Below, piece after piece: positions 1 through 11,395 of a DNA stretch of 64,000 bases. The stretch is from Puccinia triticina (lineage: Eukaryota; Basidiomycota; Pucciniomycetes; Pucciniales; Pucciniaceae). Made by a program: the position numbers and the translations under genes. Location of the stretch: the NCBI RefSeq assembly GCF_026914185.1, contig NC_070564.1:3720001-3784000 (forward strand), read 5' to 3'. Numbering within the stretch: the first letter of the stretch is position 1; each line of letters starts with the position of its first letter. Under the pieces are notes generated by a model. That model ran no database searches. It had not been told where the DNA came from and saw only the letters and a list, made by a program, of their open reading frames with translations.

Positions 1-230
1 AGAGATTTCTCTGATCTGCGTGCGGCGAGGATGATGAATGCTTTGGTCATGACTTGGTCGGGTGCAATGAGCTCGATTTCTTCCCAATCCTTCATCTCAA
101 AATCCGACGGCTTCGGAACTTTCTCTCGTGAGCCTTGGGGCATCGAGCTCGGATATATCATCTTGCCCTGGAACGAGTACCTGTGGTTTTTACCGTTCAT
201 CATCCATTCCAGGCCATCATAGAGCTCCAT
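1..230 (-). CDS. partial unidentified protein, runs off the left edge
   Basis: On the minus strand an open frame runs from an ATG at 230 to the window edge and gives about 76 residues beginning MELYDGLEWMM and containing KDWEEIELIAPDQVMTKAF. The composition looks like real coding sequence, but I do not recognise the family. An in-frame TGA sits two codons upstream of this ATG, so it is either the true start or an early internal exon. Just upstream, 379 down to about 279 encodes a hydrophobic N-terminus (MSSVYWSWVMKIVRLGVWVL) that ends at a GTGAGT donor. That could be a signal-anchor first exon, but no acceptor joins the two in a single frame. The 3' part lies outside the window. Confidence 0.45.
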   Translation of the reverse strand, partial: MELYDGLEWMMNGKNHRYSFQGKMIYPSSMPQGSREKVPKPSDFEMKDWEEIELIAPDQVMTKAFIILAARRSEKS

Positions 231-776
231 CAGTCAAGGACCTTCGAAATAACTTCCCTAAAAAGAATGCTGACTCACAGTAGTACCCCAATCACTCCTA
301 CAAGCGCCGCGTTAAACTTCAACACCCAAACCCCCAACCTGACTATCTTCATCACCCACGACCAATATACCGACGACATATTATGTTGGATTACTTTTTC
401 TCCTTCGGAGGTGGTTCGTCGATCATGGGTCGCTGATTGCCGAGGTGTGCACTGAAATAGATGATCGGGGGAGAAATTACCCGCCTATGACATCCGGGGA
501 TCGGGTCGGGGTAACTGCTATACTTTCTTGAAATTTCATCGAGAAATCTACTTCAAATCAATTGGGAAGAGAGAACAGGGGAGACAAAGGTATTCAACGG
601 AATAATAGTTGATCAAGCGCCCCTCGTTTTGGGAGAACTGGAATGGTCTATGAATCAGCGGTGACTGGTGTCCGTTTTCTTCGATTTCAGATGCCTCGAT
701 TCTGTCAGGATTCGGGCCCAGGCCCGAAAGACCCGGATTCAGCCCTTGAGCTCCTCCACTCGGAGGTAGACAGATC
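231..776. other. intergenic stretch left of the first transposon
   Basis: Apart from the possible hydrophobic exon at 279-379 (minus), I see no convincing gene. A GC-rich palindromic segment (GGGCCCAGGCCC) lies near 715-728. The last eight bases, 769-776, are GACAGATC, the target site duplicated by the adjacent hAT-like element. Confidence 0.5.
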
Positions 777-852
777 AGGACCCCGGCAAGCCCCTACTAG
801 ACAACCTTACGTAAATTGTTTCAAAATGATTTTTTTGGCAAAAATGATACTT

Positions 853-1142
853 GCGTAAACCTGTGAAACTTGTTTCAAATGGACACTGCTGGGATTTTTT
901 TCTTCTGAAACATACTGATGTACCCTGTTTCAATCTGGTCTTCCCTTCAAAGGGAAAAAATGACATACTGACATGTTTTGTTTCAATTTGTTTTTTTGCG
1001 TAAACCTGTGAAACTTGTTTCAAATGGACACTGCTGGGATTTTTTTCTTCTGAAACATACTGATGTACCCTGTTTCAATCTGGTCTTCCCTTCAAAGGGA
1101 AAAAATGACATACTGACATGTTTTGTTTCAATTTGTTTTTGT
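853..1142. repeat. two tandem copies of a 145-bp unit
   Basis: The unit starting GCGTAAACCTGTGAAACTTG at 853 recurs at 998 almost without change. The near identity points to a recent duplication inside the hAT-like element. Confidence 0.85.
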
Positions 1143-1177
1143 GCTTAAAAGTGCAAACATAGTGTGCATACATATTA

Positions 1178-1380
1178 GGGGGGTTCACAATAGGATAAAA
1201 GTAAAGTTTTAGAGTCAATTTTAAGGTCTTTATCAACAAATTTTTAAAAATCTGGCAAGGTGTACAGGACTGGGTATCCCCTGAGAATCAGAGCAACGTC
1301 TTTATTTTTTAAAAAGTTGTTCATAAAGGCCTTAAAATTAGCTCTAAAGTTTTATTTTTATCCTATTGTGAACCCCCCTA
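1178..1380. mobile_element. palindromic MITE, copy 1
   Basis: The element is about 203 bp with ends GGGGGGTTCACAATAGGAT and its reverse complement. Subterminal arms pair further inward (TCTTTATCAACAA against TTGTTCATAAAGG). The flanks read TTA on the left and TATTA on the right, which fits a TA or TTA duplication (Tc1/mariner or PIF/Harbinger class). A second copy with the same ends lies at 42684-42886. Confidence 0.8.
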
Positions 1381-1478
1381 TTAGTTCCTCCCTGTTCTCT
1401 CCTGCTCCCATGTTACATTAGGAAGGTCTGAAAGGCTTCTAAAAGTGATTTTTTGTTGATTTTAATCCATTTTTTGCA

Positions 1479-3109
1479 GGGGGTTGAGAAATCGACTCCC
1501 AAAAATTAAAAAATCGACTCCCAAATCAAGTTTACGTCTCTGTCCCGGGTCCCCATGACCCAATTCTGACCTGGGGGCATTTTGGGAGTTGATTTTGTAA
1601 TTCCGCAATCTCAAACGGGAGTCGGAATTTTAATTTCGCAAAAAATGCCGGAAAATAAAGAAAAATTTATACCTCCGCACTGGGGCACCCAAAGCCCCCC
1701 AAAATTTTACAGCACTCTAAATACACTCTCTAGAGCATATGGTAAGCTTCACGGCATTAGCACAACTCAGGGAGACCCTGTGCAGCTGGGGGCGGATTTG
1801 GCGGATTTCCTACTAACGCAATGCGCCATGTCCTGAGATACGGTGATCCAAATGCCCCCAAAATTTTACAGCACTCTGAATAAACTCTCTAGAGCATATG
1901 TTAAGCTTCACGGCATTATCACACCTCAGGGAGACCCTGTGTAGCCGGGGGCGGATTTGGCGGATTTCCTACTAACGCAATGCGCCATGTCCTGAGATAC
2001 GGTGATCCAAATGCCCCCAAAGTTTTTCTGCCACATAAATACACTCTCTAGAGCATATGTTAAGCTTCAAGGCATTTGAAAACCTCAGGAAGACCCTGTG
2101 TAGCCGGGGATGGATTTGGCAGATTTCCTACTACTTATCCTCACTTGAACCCTTTATATCTTCTGATCAAGAAGAGATAAAAAAACAGAGGCAGCTCAAA
2201 GGATTCCCCGCCCTCCTATCTAAAATTACCGATACAGACCACAAAAATATTATCTCAGGACATGGTGCATTGCGTTAGTAGGAAATCCGCCAAATCCGCC
2301 CCCGGCTACACAGGGTCTCCCTGAGGTGTGCTAATTCCGTGAAGCTTAACATATGCTCTAGGGAGTTTATTTAGAGTGATGTAGAATTTTGGGGGCATTT
2401 GGATCACCGTATCTCAGGACATGGCGCATTGCGTTAGTAGGAAATCTGCCAAATCCGCCCCCGGCTACACAGGGTCTCCCTGAAGTTTTCTAATGCCGTG
2501 AAGCTTAACATATGCTCTAGGGAGTTTATTTAGAGTGCTGTAGAATTTAGGGGGCATTTGGATCACCTTATCTCAGGACATGGCACATTGCGTTAGTAGG
2601 AAATCCGCCAAATCCGCCCCCGGCTACACAGGGTCTCCCTGAGGTGTGCTAATGCCGTGAAGCTTAAAATATGCTCTAGGGAGTTTATTTAGAGTGCTGT
2701 AGAATTTAGGGGGCATTTGGATCACCGTATCTCAGGACATGGCACATTGCGTTAGTAGGAAATCCGCCAAATCCGCCCCCGGCTACACAGGGTCTCCCTG
2801 AGGTGTGCTAATGCCGTGAAGCTTAACATATGCTCTAGAGAGTGTATTTAGAGTGCTGTAAAATTTTGGGGGGCTTTGGGTGCCCCAGTGCGGAGGTATA
2901 AATTTTTCTTTATTTTCCGGCATTTTTTGCAAAATTAAAATTCTGACTCCTGTTTGGGATTGCGGAATTACAAAATCAACTCCCAAAATGCCCCCGGGTC
3001 AAAATTGGGTCATGGGGACCCAGGACAGACGTCGCGCGGCGGTCCGCGCGACGTAAACTCGATTTGGGAGTTGATTTTTTAATTTTTGGGAGTCGATTTA
3101 TCAACCCCC
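1479..3109. mobile_element. nested inverted-repeat element with 9-bp duplication (MULE-like)
   Basis: The ends are GGGGGTTGA and its complement, followed by several GACTCCCAAAAATT/GGGAGTCG blocks. The flanks TTTTTTGCA (1470-1478) and TTTTTTGTA (3110-3118) match at 8 of 9 positions, which suggests a Mutator-class 9-bp duplication. The interior is a fold-back of a roughly 160-bp tandem unit (core GCATATGTTAAGCTTCACGG). About three copies lie in one orientation (1730-2100) and about four inverted copies in the other (2270-2870). No protein is encoded. The same terminal family recurs at 10.9, 28.8, 29.7, 44.0-44.7 and 63.2-63.5 kb. Confidence 0.75.
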
Positions 3110-4042
3110 TTTTTTGTAATACATCAGCAATGATAACCAGAACATCAATTTTGCACTTTTGTTATCCAAAACCCCCACAAAAGGCTGCAGATTTTACTTA
3201 CGTAACTTGTTTCAATCCACTATGCCAAAATTTGCAAAATTGAACATACTGACGTAGTTGGTTTCAAACAGTTGTTGAGTGTAATTCGTGGACACAATGC
3301 ATAGTGCATATGCAATGTTGTGTGTACACGTGGACGCACTTGTAGACTTCGCTTCAAACTTGGAAAAGTTCTTTTTCTCTTGCTTTCTCGGTCTCGCGTG
3401 TCTGGTCGGCTGGTCGTTCGAAGTTTCCACACGGTATACTTGATCTAGTCGGTTTGAAAGCCATCGCATTGAAGGATTAACTACTCAGGTAAAATCAAGC
3501 ATCAATCAGTTCAACCAGTCAAACACTCACAATCACATTCTTCGAAAATCTCAGCTAGCATCAAGAATTGAAAAACAGTATTGGTTTAGGAGGAGAAAAT
3601 ATCAAGCTCAAGGAGTCACAGCGTTGGTTTCTGTTAATCATCCTTGGTTTCTGCTTGTTTATCTTATTTACTAAACAAATTGTTTTCTTTCAGTTTGATT
3701 TTGTGTTCTAGTTAGATTGTTCTTTGTTATAGTCGATTGTGTTCAGTTTACTTGTAAAGATTGCTTCTTTATTCTGTTAGTAGAGTTTCTTTTGTTTTGT
3801 TATCTCTTCATTGCGTTTGAACTCTTTCACTTATTGTTAAATCTTTCTCATATCATGTCTAGTCTTTCTACTACTACTACTGGCCGAAATACATAACGAT
3901 TTACAATAAAGAGTGACCAGGCGATTCACTACAACAGTTGGTTCTCTCAAAAAAATCAAAACTACAGCCGTTTCAAAATGGCAAACTCCCGGGGTATCAC
4001 GTAAGGGTGTCTAGTAGGGGCTTGCCGGGGTCCTGACAGATC

Positions 4043-5583
4043 AACCCTCTGCGCTCCTGTATTGCTCACCCACACGCTCCATCATAAGTACAAATCAGCC
4101 TCATCAGACCGTAGCAACCAAACCAGTGGAGATGACAAAAGAACTAACCGGTCCCTTGTCATACCGTCTTATCCAGGCAACAAGAACAGGGACCAAGAAC
4201 CCAATCAGCTTTGTCAGGTCAACAGAACCCTGATCCTTGGCCCAGACCAACCCAGCCAACAACAAAGCGCTTCAGCCGCGCCGTAGGGCAAACCCTGGAC
4301 CCTGAGACTTAACCAGGCCAAACATGTGCATACTTGAAGAAGCCACACCAACCCATCCTTGGGTATAAAAAATACACCCCTGACTCTCTGTTCCTCTCCC
4401 TTAGCTCTTGTCCACTTCCCATCAACCACACACCAGCTCACCCATCCTCATTATCACTCTTGTCCAGCTCAGACCAGCCAAACCCCACTCCAACGTACAA
4501 ACCTCCCATTGCCTCAAATCTCGTATTTTTCTTGTTATCATCGGCAGCTTGCGACGACCTCATACCGCATTCGCGTCATTCTCAAAACCTTTTATCTTTT
4601 TCTCCTGTCTTCATACATTCTCTGTATCACTTAGAACACTACTTCATTTGCCCACCACTGCCCTTAAAGGTACATGACTGTTACTCTTGTTTTTCTTCTT
4701 TACTCCTTTCTCTCATGAAGACCACCATGAGCTGACGAGATGAAATAAAACCTTCAAGTCTTGATATTCTCACAGATTCTTTCCCTGTTTTGTTTTCCTT
4801 GAAGGGACCGCCTTCAGAGGAGCCCTTAGTTAGCTGGGAGTAGAAGGATGCTGCACGTCCGTTGGGAAAATAGCAGAGCCCCTCAAGCTAGGGCACCCTG
4901 GGCTCCCTGAACTTGGAGCTCCTTTTCTCTGGTGCTGCTTCTCTCATAAAAAGGGTTTTGAGTATTTTAAATTTCATTTTATCACTGCTTATTCACAATA
5001 CGAGGTAGATCTATTCGTCTCAAAACTTCTGTTGTACGGCAATTGTTTGTTTCTTCCATTCGCAAGCCCATCATGCATCTGCACAAAATCAATTTGATAC
5101 GGAAACAGTTTTGATAGGTTTGATGTTGACAGAGTAAATGAGAACGGCGGGTAATATCCGTAGATGAGTGTTTAGAAGGAAGACTGTCAATTTGTGCGTG
5201 TGTTGATGCAAACACATGATGAAAATTTAAGAAGCGGTCAGTTCAGGAAGATACAGCAGGGATGAAGCTGGATGAAGACTATGATGAGGGGTGGGTTGAT
5301 TTACTTTGCAATCGCAGGATTATCAAGATTGCCAGCTTGATGCGGGTGGCACATTTCATTGTGGGGGAATGAAGTAATAGCTCATTGGGCTGGAAGGTTA
5401 AAAGGAAATTCAAAGAGAAATTGAAAGCAGCTTGTTAGCATGAATTGCTTCCAGTGAAAAACAAATTGATAATTTCTATAAGAGGTTTTTCACTACTCAC
5501 ATACGGCTTCCAATCACAACAAACCCCCGTCTCATTCTCAGGACATATAAAAAGTTGATAGGGCCAATTGTAGGACCTACTTA
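4043..5583. other. non-coding stretch; possible LTR-like promoter region, then start of a segmental duplication
   Basis: A TATA-like block (GGGTATAAAAAATACACC near 4360) is followed by a pyrimidine-rich leader and, near 4740, an AATAAA-like signal. This resembles an LTR promoter, but I could not find matching LTR ends. The frames here look non-coding. From about 4980 the sequence is homologous to 8435-8900 and forms the distal part of the duplicated small-secreted-protein unit. Confidence 0.4.
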
Positions 5584-5606
5584 TATTATCCTTGAAGCTT
5601 TGGCCC

Positions 5607-6882
5607 AAGGGTGAAACAGCTTCGCTGCAAACAGCGCAGCGAAGCGGTCAGCGCAGCGGTTTTTGGCCACGCTGCGCTGCGCTGACATTCAGCGGGTGGG
5701 GCGCTGCGCTAAGCGCTGATAGTTCTCACCGGAAAAAAATGTTGATAATTAGCGCGCTAAATCAGCGGTCTGTCAGCGGCAGGACCGCTGCACTGACACT
5801 TTTTTCAGCGGAAAAACCGCTAAATTCAGCGCAGCGCAGCGGTCCAAAACCGCCAATTGGAGAGCCATGGGGTCGGACATGACCGCTGATCTAAGTACAA
5901 CATTAGAAAAAAAAACTGATGAAAAAAAAGTAATAAAAATGAGGAGTGAGAAATAATTAAATATAAATGAGGAAGAGGAAGACAATAGGCTACTTTTTTG
6001 GGGGTTTTGGCGGGTTGGGGGGGGGGGGGGGGAAGAATCATCATACTTTTTGAACTTTGGGTTTTTCTGTGCACTGTTGATGACTTTCTGGCAGTCTTCA
6101 AATTCTCCACCCATCCTGACACCATTCACAAGCCACACATCGTCCAAATCCTGAATTGTATTGACATTAATCACCCGGCCTGCACGTCGGGAGGTTTGCT
6201 TCACTCCTGCAGCTCAAACTTCCTTATTGGTGGAATCTGCAACATTCTTTTTTTTTGATTTGGTACTGGTTTGTGCTGGTGCATCAGAGAATGAAGCGGC
6301 GGGTCGACGAGTTTTGGTTTGAGTCAGAGTTGGGATGAAGCCAGGTCAAGTGCTAGGAGTACGAATGCGGCTGGATTCCTGGCGGGTGGATTGGGGGACA
6401 TTGATAGGATCATCGATCGTGTTAGGAGGGGTGCAGGGGTGATCGGTCCGGTCCTGGTCTTCATTATCTTCACTAAGTCCGTTGTCTTCAGCCATGGTGA
6501 TGAGGAGAATCAGAGGAAGGCAGGTTGGCTAGGGGTCGAATACGTGGAAGCCAAGCGGGATAGCACTTGGGCCACGTACGTGTCACTGCGGAAAAAATGC
6601 GCTGCGCCTCACTGACAGCGGCGCTTCCGCTGCGGCAGCCGTCAGCGCTCACAGCGGAAACAGCGCGCTGACAGCTGAAATAGCGGTCAGCGGCAATTCA
6701 GCGCAATTTCCGCTGCGCTGCGCTTTTTGTCAGCTTTAGCGCTCATTTATCCGCTGCGCTAAAGCTGATCACCGGAAATTGTCAGCGGTATAAACGCTGA
6801 TTGGGCTGGAGAGTCAGCGGTGGACCGCTGCGCTGCGCTAAAAGTGCCGCTGATGTCAGCGCAGCGCAGCTGTTTCACCCTT
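5607..6882. mobile_element. internally deleted hAT element
   Basis: The ends are AAGGGTGAAACAGCT and its reverse complement. Subterminal regions are packed with AGCGCAGCGG-type motifs, as in the hAT element at 34966-38936. Inside, minus-strand coding remnants resemble the N-terminal low-complexity region (about 6300-6500) and the extreme C-terminus (about 6060-6200, EDCQKVINSAQKNPKFKKYD) of that transposase. The catalytic middle is missing. No clean 8-bp target duplication is visible. It splits the first copy of the local segmental duplication. Confidence 0.75.
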
Positions 6883-7190
6883 GTTCGGCCTGAGAGGATG
6901 ATGATAAAATCAGCCTCTTTGGTCTGTACAGAAATGTCATGGAGAGGATCCTGGAAAAGATGCTAAACTCACTCCAGGTCTTCGCATTGTAGCAAGCCAG
7001 AACGGGCTTGTGACTTGGACAATCCCAATATTGGCTCCAGCTCACGTCAGTATTAATCCGGGCGCCGCGATTTGGGTCAATGACGCGTCCTGCATAAGAC
7101 CTTGAAGTGATGCACAGCAACATGATGGAAACATGATGGAGCTCAAAAGCATGTGGATTCCGGATCTCATGCTTTGGTCTTGTAAATATT
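6875..7190 (-). pseudogene. frameshifted copy of a small secreted-protein gene
   Basis: This is the paralogue of the gene at 8984-9369. A potential start (MRSGIHMLLSSIM) aligns with that gene's signal peptide, but the downstream homologous part (SQYWDCPSHKPVLACYNAK) lies in another frame, so a frameshift separates them. The splice pattern is conserved. A GTGAGT donor follows the TGG A codon, and the acceptor CTGTACAG leads to a very short last exon ending NQRG. I therefore call it a decayed duplicate. An unrecognised alternative exon could rescue it. Confidence 0.55.
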
Positions 7191-7799
7191 GTGTTTTGCT
7201 TAATGGTTGGACTTCAAGAGTGAAGTTGAGTGCTATAGTTATGGGGTTGTCTGGCATAGCCCCAGTTTAATCTCCATCATTCTGCCATACGGAGCCTGCC
7301 TGTACCGAAGTGAAAATGATCATGATGATCTTTATTTCACAATGCGAGGCAAAAACAAAAAAAAATGGAATTATGGAATGCCATGATTGGTGCACAGCAA
7401 CAGGACCATCTGCCCAAGCATTCTACAAAACACAATAGTTATCCAACCTAATCGAAAGAGTTTGATCTGCCGGCCGCAAGGATATGGAGTGCAATCAAGT
7501 CAGAACTCGCGGTCAACCTATCACGAGAGAAAAGAAAAGGGGGAAACCTACTTTGGAAAGAAAAGGCAGTAAGAACTTGTAGAAATCAATATTGGGAAAT
7601 GGAAGGGAAGATATGTGCTTGAAAACTGATCAGAAGAGTAAGCAAGCAAGAAGGAGAGGGGCGAGATAAAAGACAAGGTCGTCGCGAGCCTATCAAGACA
7701 GATGCGGGAACTTGGAGAGCTTTAGCGGAAGGAGATTAATGTTGATGAGTGAGATGAAAAGGGTGTGATTGGTGGGTATGGCAGCGATGGACCAACATT

Positions 7800-8136
7800 T
7801 TGTAGTGCTCTCTGAAGTGAGGTCCCGCTGCAGCTTACCACCCAATCGGCCGAATCGACCAGTGTTGGGGTATAAAGGCCCTTCAGGCGCCACCATGACC
7901 GTACAGTGACCGATAGTAATAGCCACTCGCTGCCACTCGTCTGACCCTGCCGACCCCTCCACAGATGAAATCCAACTGAGAAACCTGGGGTCCTCCGCCG
8001 CCACATACGTCAAACTATTCCACACATTCACAAACGGGAGCATGTATACTACACCACGAGTGCACTTTGGTGCCGGCCTGGGGACATGCGCAGCGCATGG
8101 GTTGTGCCGTACCAGGCATTCCGAAGGCTCGTCCAT
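7800..8136 (-). CDS. possible small protein or exon, unidentified
   Basis: A minus-strand frame beginning MDEPSECLVRHNPCAAHVP and continuing through NVWNSLTYVAAEDPRFLSW has protein-like composition, with Cys, Pro and Trp well distributed. It lies between the two duplicated units. I recognise no family and see no signal peptide. The frame continues to 7693, but the last part looks random, so a splice site may end the exon near 7800. It could also be chance. Confidence 0.25.
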
Positions 8137-8983
8137 GGGTATGCCCTGGCTCCGGGTACGGGTTCTAGCGCTACATCAGAGTGTGTTGATTTTGGCAGGC
8201 GTGTCGTCGTGAGCAGACTTTAGGAATGGGAGGCTGCTGCGCTACGCGCCCGTTGCACCAACGGGAAAGTTTCTCGAGGCTACATAAGCCAGGGCACCTC
8301 AGCCTGGCACAAACTTGGAACGTTGCGCTTTGCTCCGCCACCGCCGCTCTAATAGAATGTATATCAACTAGTATTTTCCTTCAAATTTTTAAATTTTTAT
8401 TTCTTCACAATGGGCCTCGAGATAGAGTATTCCTGATGAAACTTCTGTTACACGTCATTTATTTCTCGGATGCGCCAACCAATGGGATCGCGCATCTGCA
8501 CAAAAAAAAAATTGGTACTGATATGGTATGATGTTTACACGTAAATGAGAACTGCCAGCGCTACATGTATGGCTCGAAGATACCAATTTGCGCGTGTGTT
8601 GTAGTAAACAGACGTTAAATAAGGGAAGCAGCAGTTGGTACCATGGATATAGCAGCGATGAAGATTTTGACGAGCGGAGGGCATTGCCGATTCAGATTGG
8701 GAGCAGATCACTCAGCTGGATCAGGATAAGCTACATCCGCGTTGGAACAGTTCTTCAGATTGAATTTAACATCGGATTGGATGGTGATGTAAAAGGGAAA
8801 TCAAATAGAAATCAAAGCAGCTTGTTAGCAGGAATTGCGTCAATTGAAGAACGAATGAACAGTTTCTCCAAGAACTATTACATACCATAGAGTCACAACA
8901 ACTCCCCCGATAATGTTCTGCGCAGCTAAAAAGCGGGAGGTTCTGGTTCGGGAAGGCATTCTGTATATTTTCTGTTTTGTAAA

Positions 8984-9369
8984 CCTCTGTAATGATGGAG
9001 TGATAAAATCAGTCTCTATGGTCTGCACAGGGAATCCATCGAGGGGAGGTTGACAAAGATGCTCGACTCACTCCCGCCCGCCGATTCGTAAAGGCAGTAG
9101 AGAACATAATGCTTCTTAGGCTCCAAATTATCTCGACACTCCCAATAACGCTTGTTTGCTTTCGCGACGGTGTCATCGCGCCCTAGGTTTCCATCCCCGA
9201 GGATGGGGTTTTCGTCGAGAGAGTTCGCGTCCTCGCTTCCCGCTGGTCCGCCAGCTTTCTTGCCCTGGTCGCGGTTGTAGACTGATGGGTTTCCAGCAGC
9301 GCTCTCAATCGGACTGCTGATCAACAGCAGCAGGACGGAGCCTAAAAGTATGGGAAGAACGGATTTCAT
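8984..9369 (-). CDS. small secreted protein, candidate effector
   Basis: An ATG at 9369 starts MKSVLPILLGSVLLLLISSP, a clear signal peptide with a short basic start, a hydrophobic core and a cleavage region near SAAG. The mature part is about 75 residues, rich in G, N, D and K, and contains WECRDN and VLYCLYESAGG. An intron with a GTGAGT donor (after CGGGCGGGA) and a CTGTGCAG acceptor gives a last exon of only four codons (NHRD) before TGA. No domain is recognised. Small, secreted and recently duplicated fits a rust effector candidate, but that role is inferred. A longer in-frame extension to 9459 is unlikely because the signal peptide begins at 9369. Confidence 0.6.
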
Positions 9370-9690
9370 ACTGCCCTGGAGTCTTGTAGATATGTAACTT
9401 GATCCAAAGGATTCAATATGCCGGCTGCGAGTATATGAGGACTTCAAGGCTAATTGCACTCGAAACTCAGGACCCTTGGAAGTCTATCGCGAGAAAAGAG
9501 GATGTCAAATACCTTGAAGGGCAAAGGTAGAGGAGAAGAGGCAGTAGAAAAATATGAAGAGACAAGTAGTGAGAGCGCAGAACGAGGTCTTCGCGAGCTT
9601 ATAAAGGTCAATATGGGAGTTGGATCGCTTTGACGAGTTTGGGGAGCTTGAGGGTAGAGAAGAATGCTGTTGATGAGTGAGGTTTTAAGA

Positions 9691-10874
9691 GTGCTATGAG
9701 CCGAACTTATCTTCTCCGCCTCGCGTTAAGCTTGGTCCTGAGCGCAACGGGAAGAGTGTAAAGAGCGATGCTGGACAAGGCAGATACGACACAGACTCTT
9801 GTAAGGGTCAGATTTGTTCTTTGCAGCCCAGGTGACCGCGAGACGTATACACCTACACGCAGCCGGGCAAATAGAGAAAAGTTGGCGGACCCCGACGTAC
9901 AGGCGCGACCATGACGAAATTATCACCCAAAATGCCAGACCCTGCCAAACCCTGGAACTTGAACCCTTCACAGGTCAAATAACGGTCGGTAGCGCCTCGA
10001 ACTTGGTCTCCTCCCTTCTGAGTTGGCAGGCTGGCGCCCCTAGCGCGAGGCGCGAGCCTCCGTCTCTGTGAGACAGAGAGCCTGCGGGGCTCTCCTCCAG
10101 AGAGGCTGTCTTAAGCTCGGTTATAGCGCCTACATCCGTAGAAAGTGTGACGCGCTGTTATCCACTCCGCCTACTCACCCCGGGCAAATCAGGGTCATGA
10201 CAGGCATACAGGTTGCACACAAACTTAACAGAAGTCCCTCCCGTGCTGGCGGGGTGCGAGCACCCTCCCGCCAGAGAGGGACTTGCACGCAATGTCGAGG
10301 TTTTTGCGTGAGCAGTATGTACCAGCCAAATGGCTGGAAAGACCATAAAACCCCTCAGATGACCCCCAACGTCTCCAAAATTTGAGAAGCCGATGGCACC
10401 TTAAGAATCCTGACAATTGCCTACATGTTCTGGAATTTTAAAAATTTGAAAAAAAGCCATCAATCAGGTTAAACTCACTTGTAAATTTTGCCAATATGTC
10501 ACAGACATTAGATTGCTTGCGGGGGCAGACCACCATCACACCCCTTTCACAACCCTCAAAGCCCCTTTAGAGACAAAAAAAATGGTTTCTTGAAACACAT
10601 GTAGAAAACTCAACAATGCCACTTTTGACATACTTTTTTTAGGAATGATAGGCAAGAAGGTAGGCTCCAATTCCTCATTTTTTATTTGTTTGTAAGATGC
10701 TCCCTTGTAGGTACTACAGGATATTGAAGTCAAAATATAACAAAATATCACAAAATTCCCGTTCTTCTCAGGCCACGACCCCGACTTGACATGTAAGCCT
10801 CTCCGCTCTGAGGAGGCGCAAAGTGTCTCCAAAGCTCAGGTTGCACAGTCCTGCACCATCATGTAATATAAAAA
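9691..10874. other. non-coding stretch with fold-back motifs
   Basis: No convincing gene is seen. Three GC-rich hairpin blocks occur. The first (about 10049-10110) has GAGCCTCCGTCTCT paired with AGAGAGGCTGTC. The second (10232-10284) runs from AAGTCCCTCCCG to GAGAGGGACTT. The third (about 10795-10850) begins AAGCCTCTCCG. They belong to a family found across the window. Confidence 0.5.
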
Positions 10875-11159
10875 GGGGCTTGACTAATTGTCTACCAAGA
10901 ATTACATTCCAACTCCCAAATTTTGTTTTTTGGGAGTCAGAATGTAATTCTGCCGCATGAAATGGGAGTCAGACATGCAATTTGTCCAAAAATGACAAAA
11001 AAAAATCATACCTCCTCACTGGGGTACTCAAAGCCCAAAAAAAACATTACAGCGGGCAGAAACCCCTTTCAAGAGCACATGGTGAGCTGCACGGCATTAG
11101 CACATCCCAAAAAAGGAGTGTGCTACAGTGGGTCAAATCTGGCAGATTTCCTACTAAGC

Positions 11160-11232
11160 TATATGATGCATGGACATGAGACATGACGCGCAGGCATGAT
11201 ATATGATGCACAGACATGATACATGATTGAAA
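11160..11232. repeat. left subterminal minisatellite
   Basis: Short array of GACATGATACATGATGCAC-like units, the inverted counterpart of the long arrays at 26300-26934 and 27956-28530. It sits just inside the left terminal repeat of the 18-kb element. Confidence 0.75.
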
Positions 11233-11235
11233 TTA

Positions 11236-11395
11236 GGCCCCGTTTGGCTGCCACATTATACGTGATAAATGTGCAAATTTATCAAGCACGACCCAAAGTT
11301 TGCCCCCTGTCTCCACCAAAAACTTTGACCCCCCGGGGGTCGCGCGTGATAAATAAGCCCATTTATCATGTATAACGCGGCAGCCAAATGGGGCC
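11236..11395. mobile_element. Tourist-like (PIF/Harbinger) MITE
   Basis: A 160-bp element with terminal inverted repeats GGCCCCGTTTGGCTGCC and GGCAGCCAAATGGGGCC. It is flanked by perfect TTA duplications (11233-11235 and 11396-11398), the hallmark of PIF/Harbinger. It lies within the left inverted repeat of the 18-kb element. Confidence 0.85.

Larger units (their letters stand above)
777..4034. mobile_element. non-autonomous hAT-like element, 3.26 kb
   Basis: The ends are inverted copies of AGGACCCCGGCAAGCCCCTA followed by CTAGACAMCCTTACGT. They are flanked by a perfect 8-bp duplication GACAGATC (769-776 and 4035-4042), the hallmark size for hAT elements. No transposase is visible inside. 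The interior carries two tandem copies of a 145-bp unit (853 to about 1142), a 203-bp MITE (1178-1380) and a nested 1.63-kb inverted-repeat element (1479-3109). An AT-rich tail with no gene runs from about 3120 to 4034. Confidence 0.85.
4980..9690. repeat. tandem segmental duplication carrying the small secreted-protein gene
   Basis: About 4980-5560 plus 6885-7760 align in order with 8435-9690. Shared landmarks include a GCATCTGCACAAAA block, ATAAAATCAG..CTCTTTGG beside the gene's last exon, and the upstream AGCTT..AGAAGG..TGTTGATGAGTGAG block. The first copy is interrupted by the deleted hAT element at 5607-6882. The copies are clearly diverged. Confidence 0.7.

Noticed and set aside
135..455. 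Plus-strand frame near the left edge
   Set aside because: It overlaps the better minus-strand coding frame and has no domain; it looks like a shadow frame.
4334..4735. Frame of 133 residues rich in Pro and Ser
   Set aside because: Pyrimidine-rich leader sequence gives open frames in all three phases; no start context or conservation.
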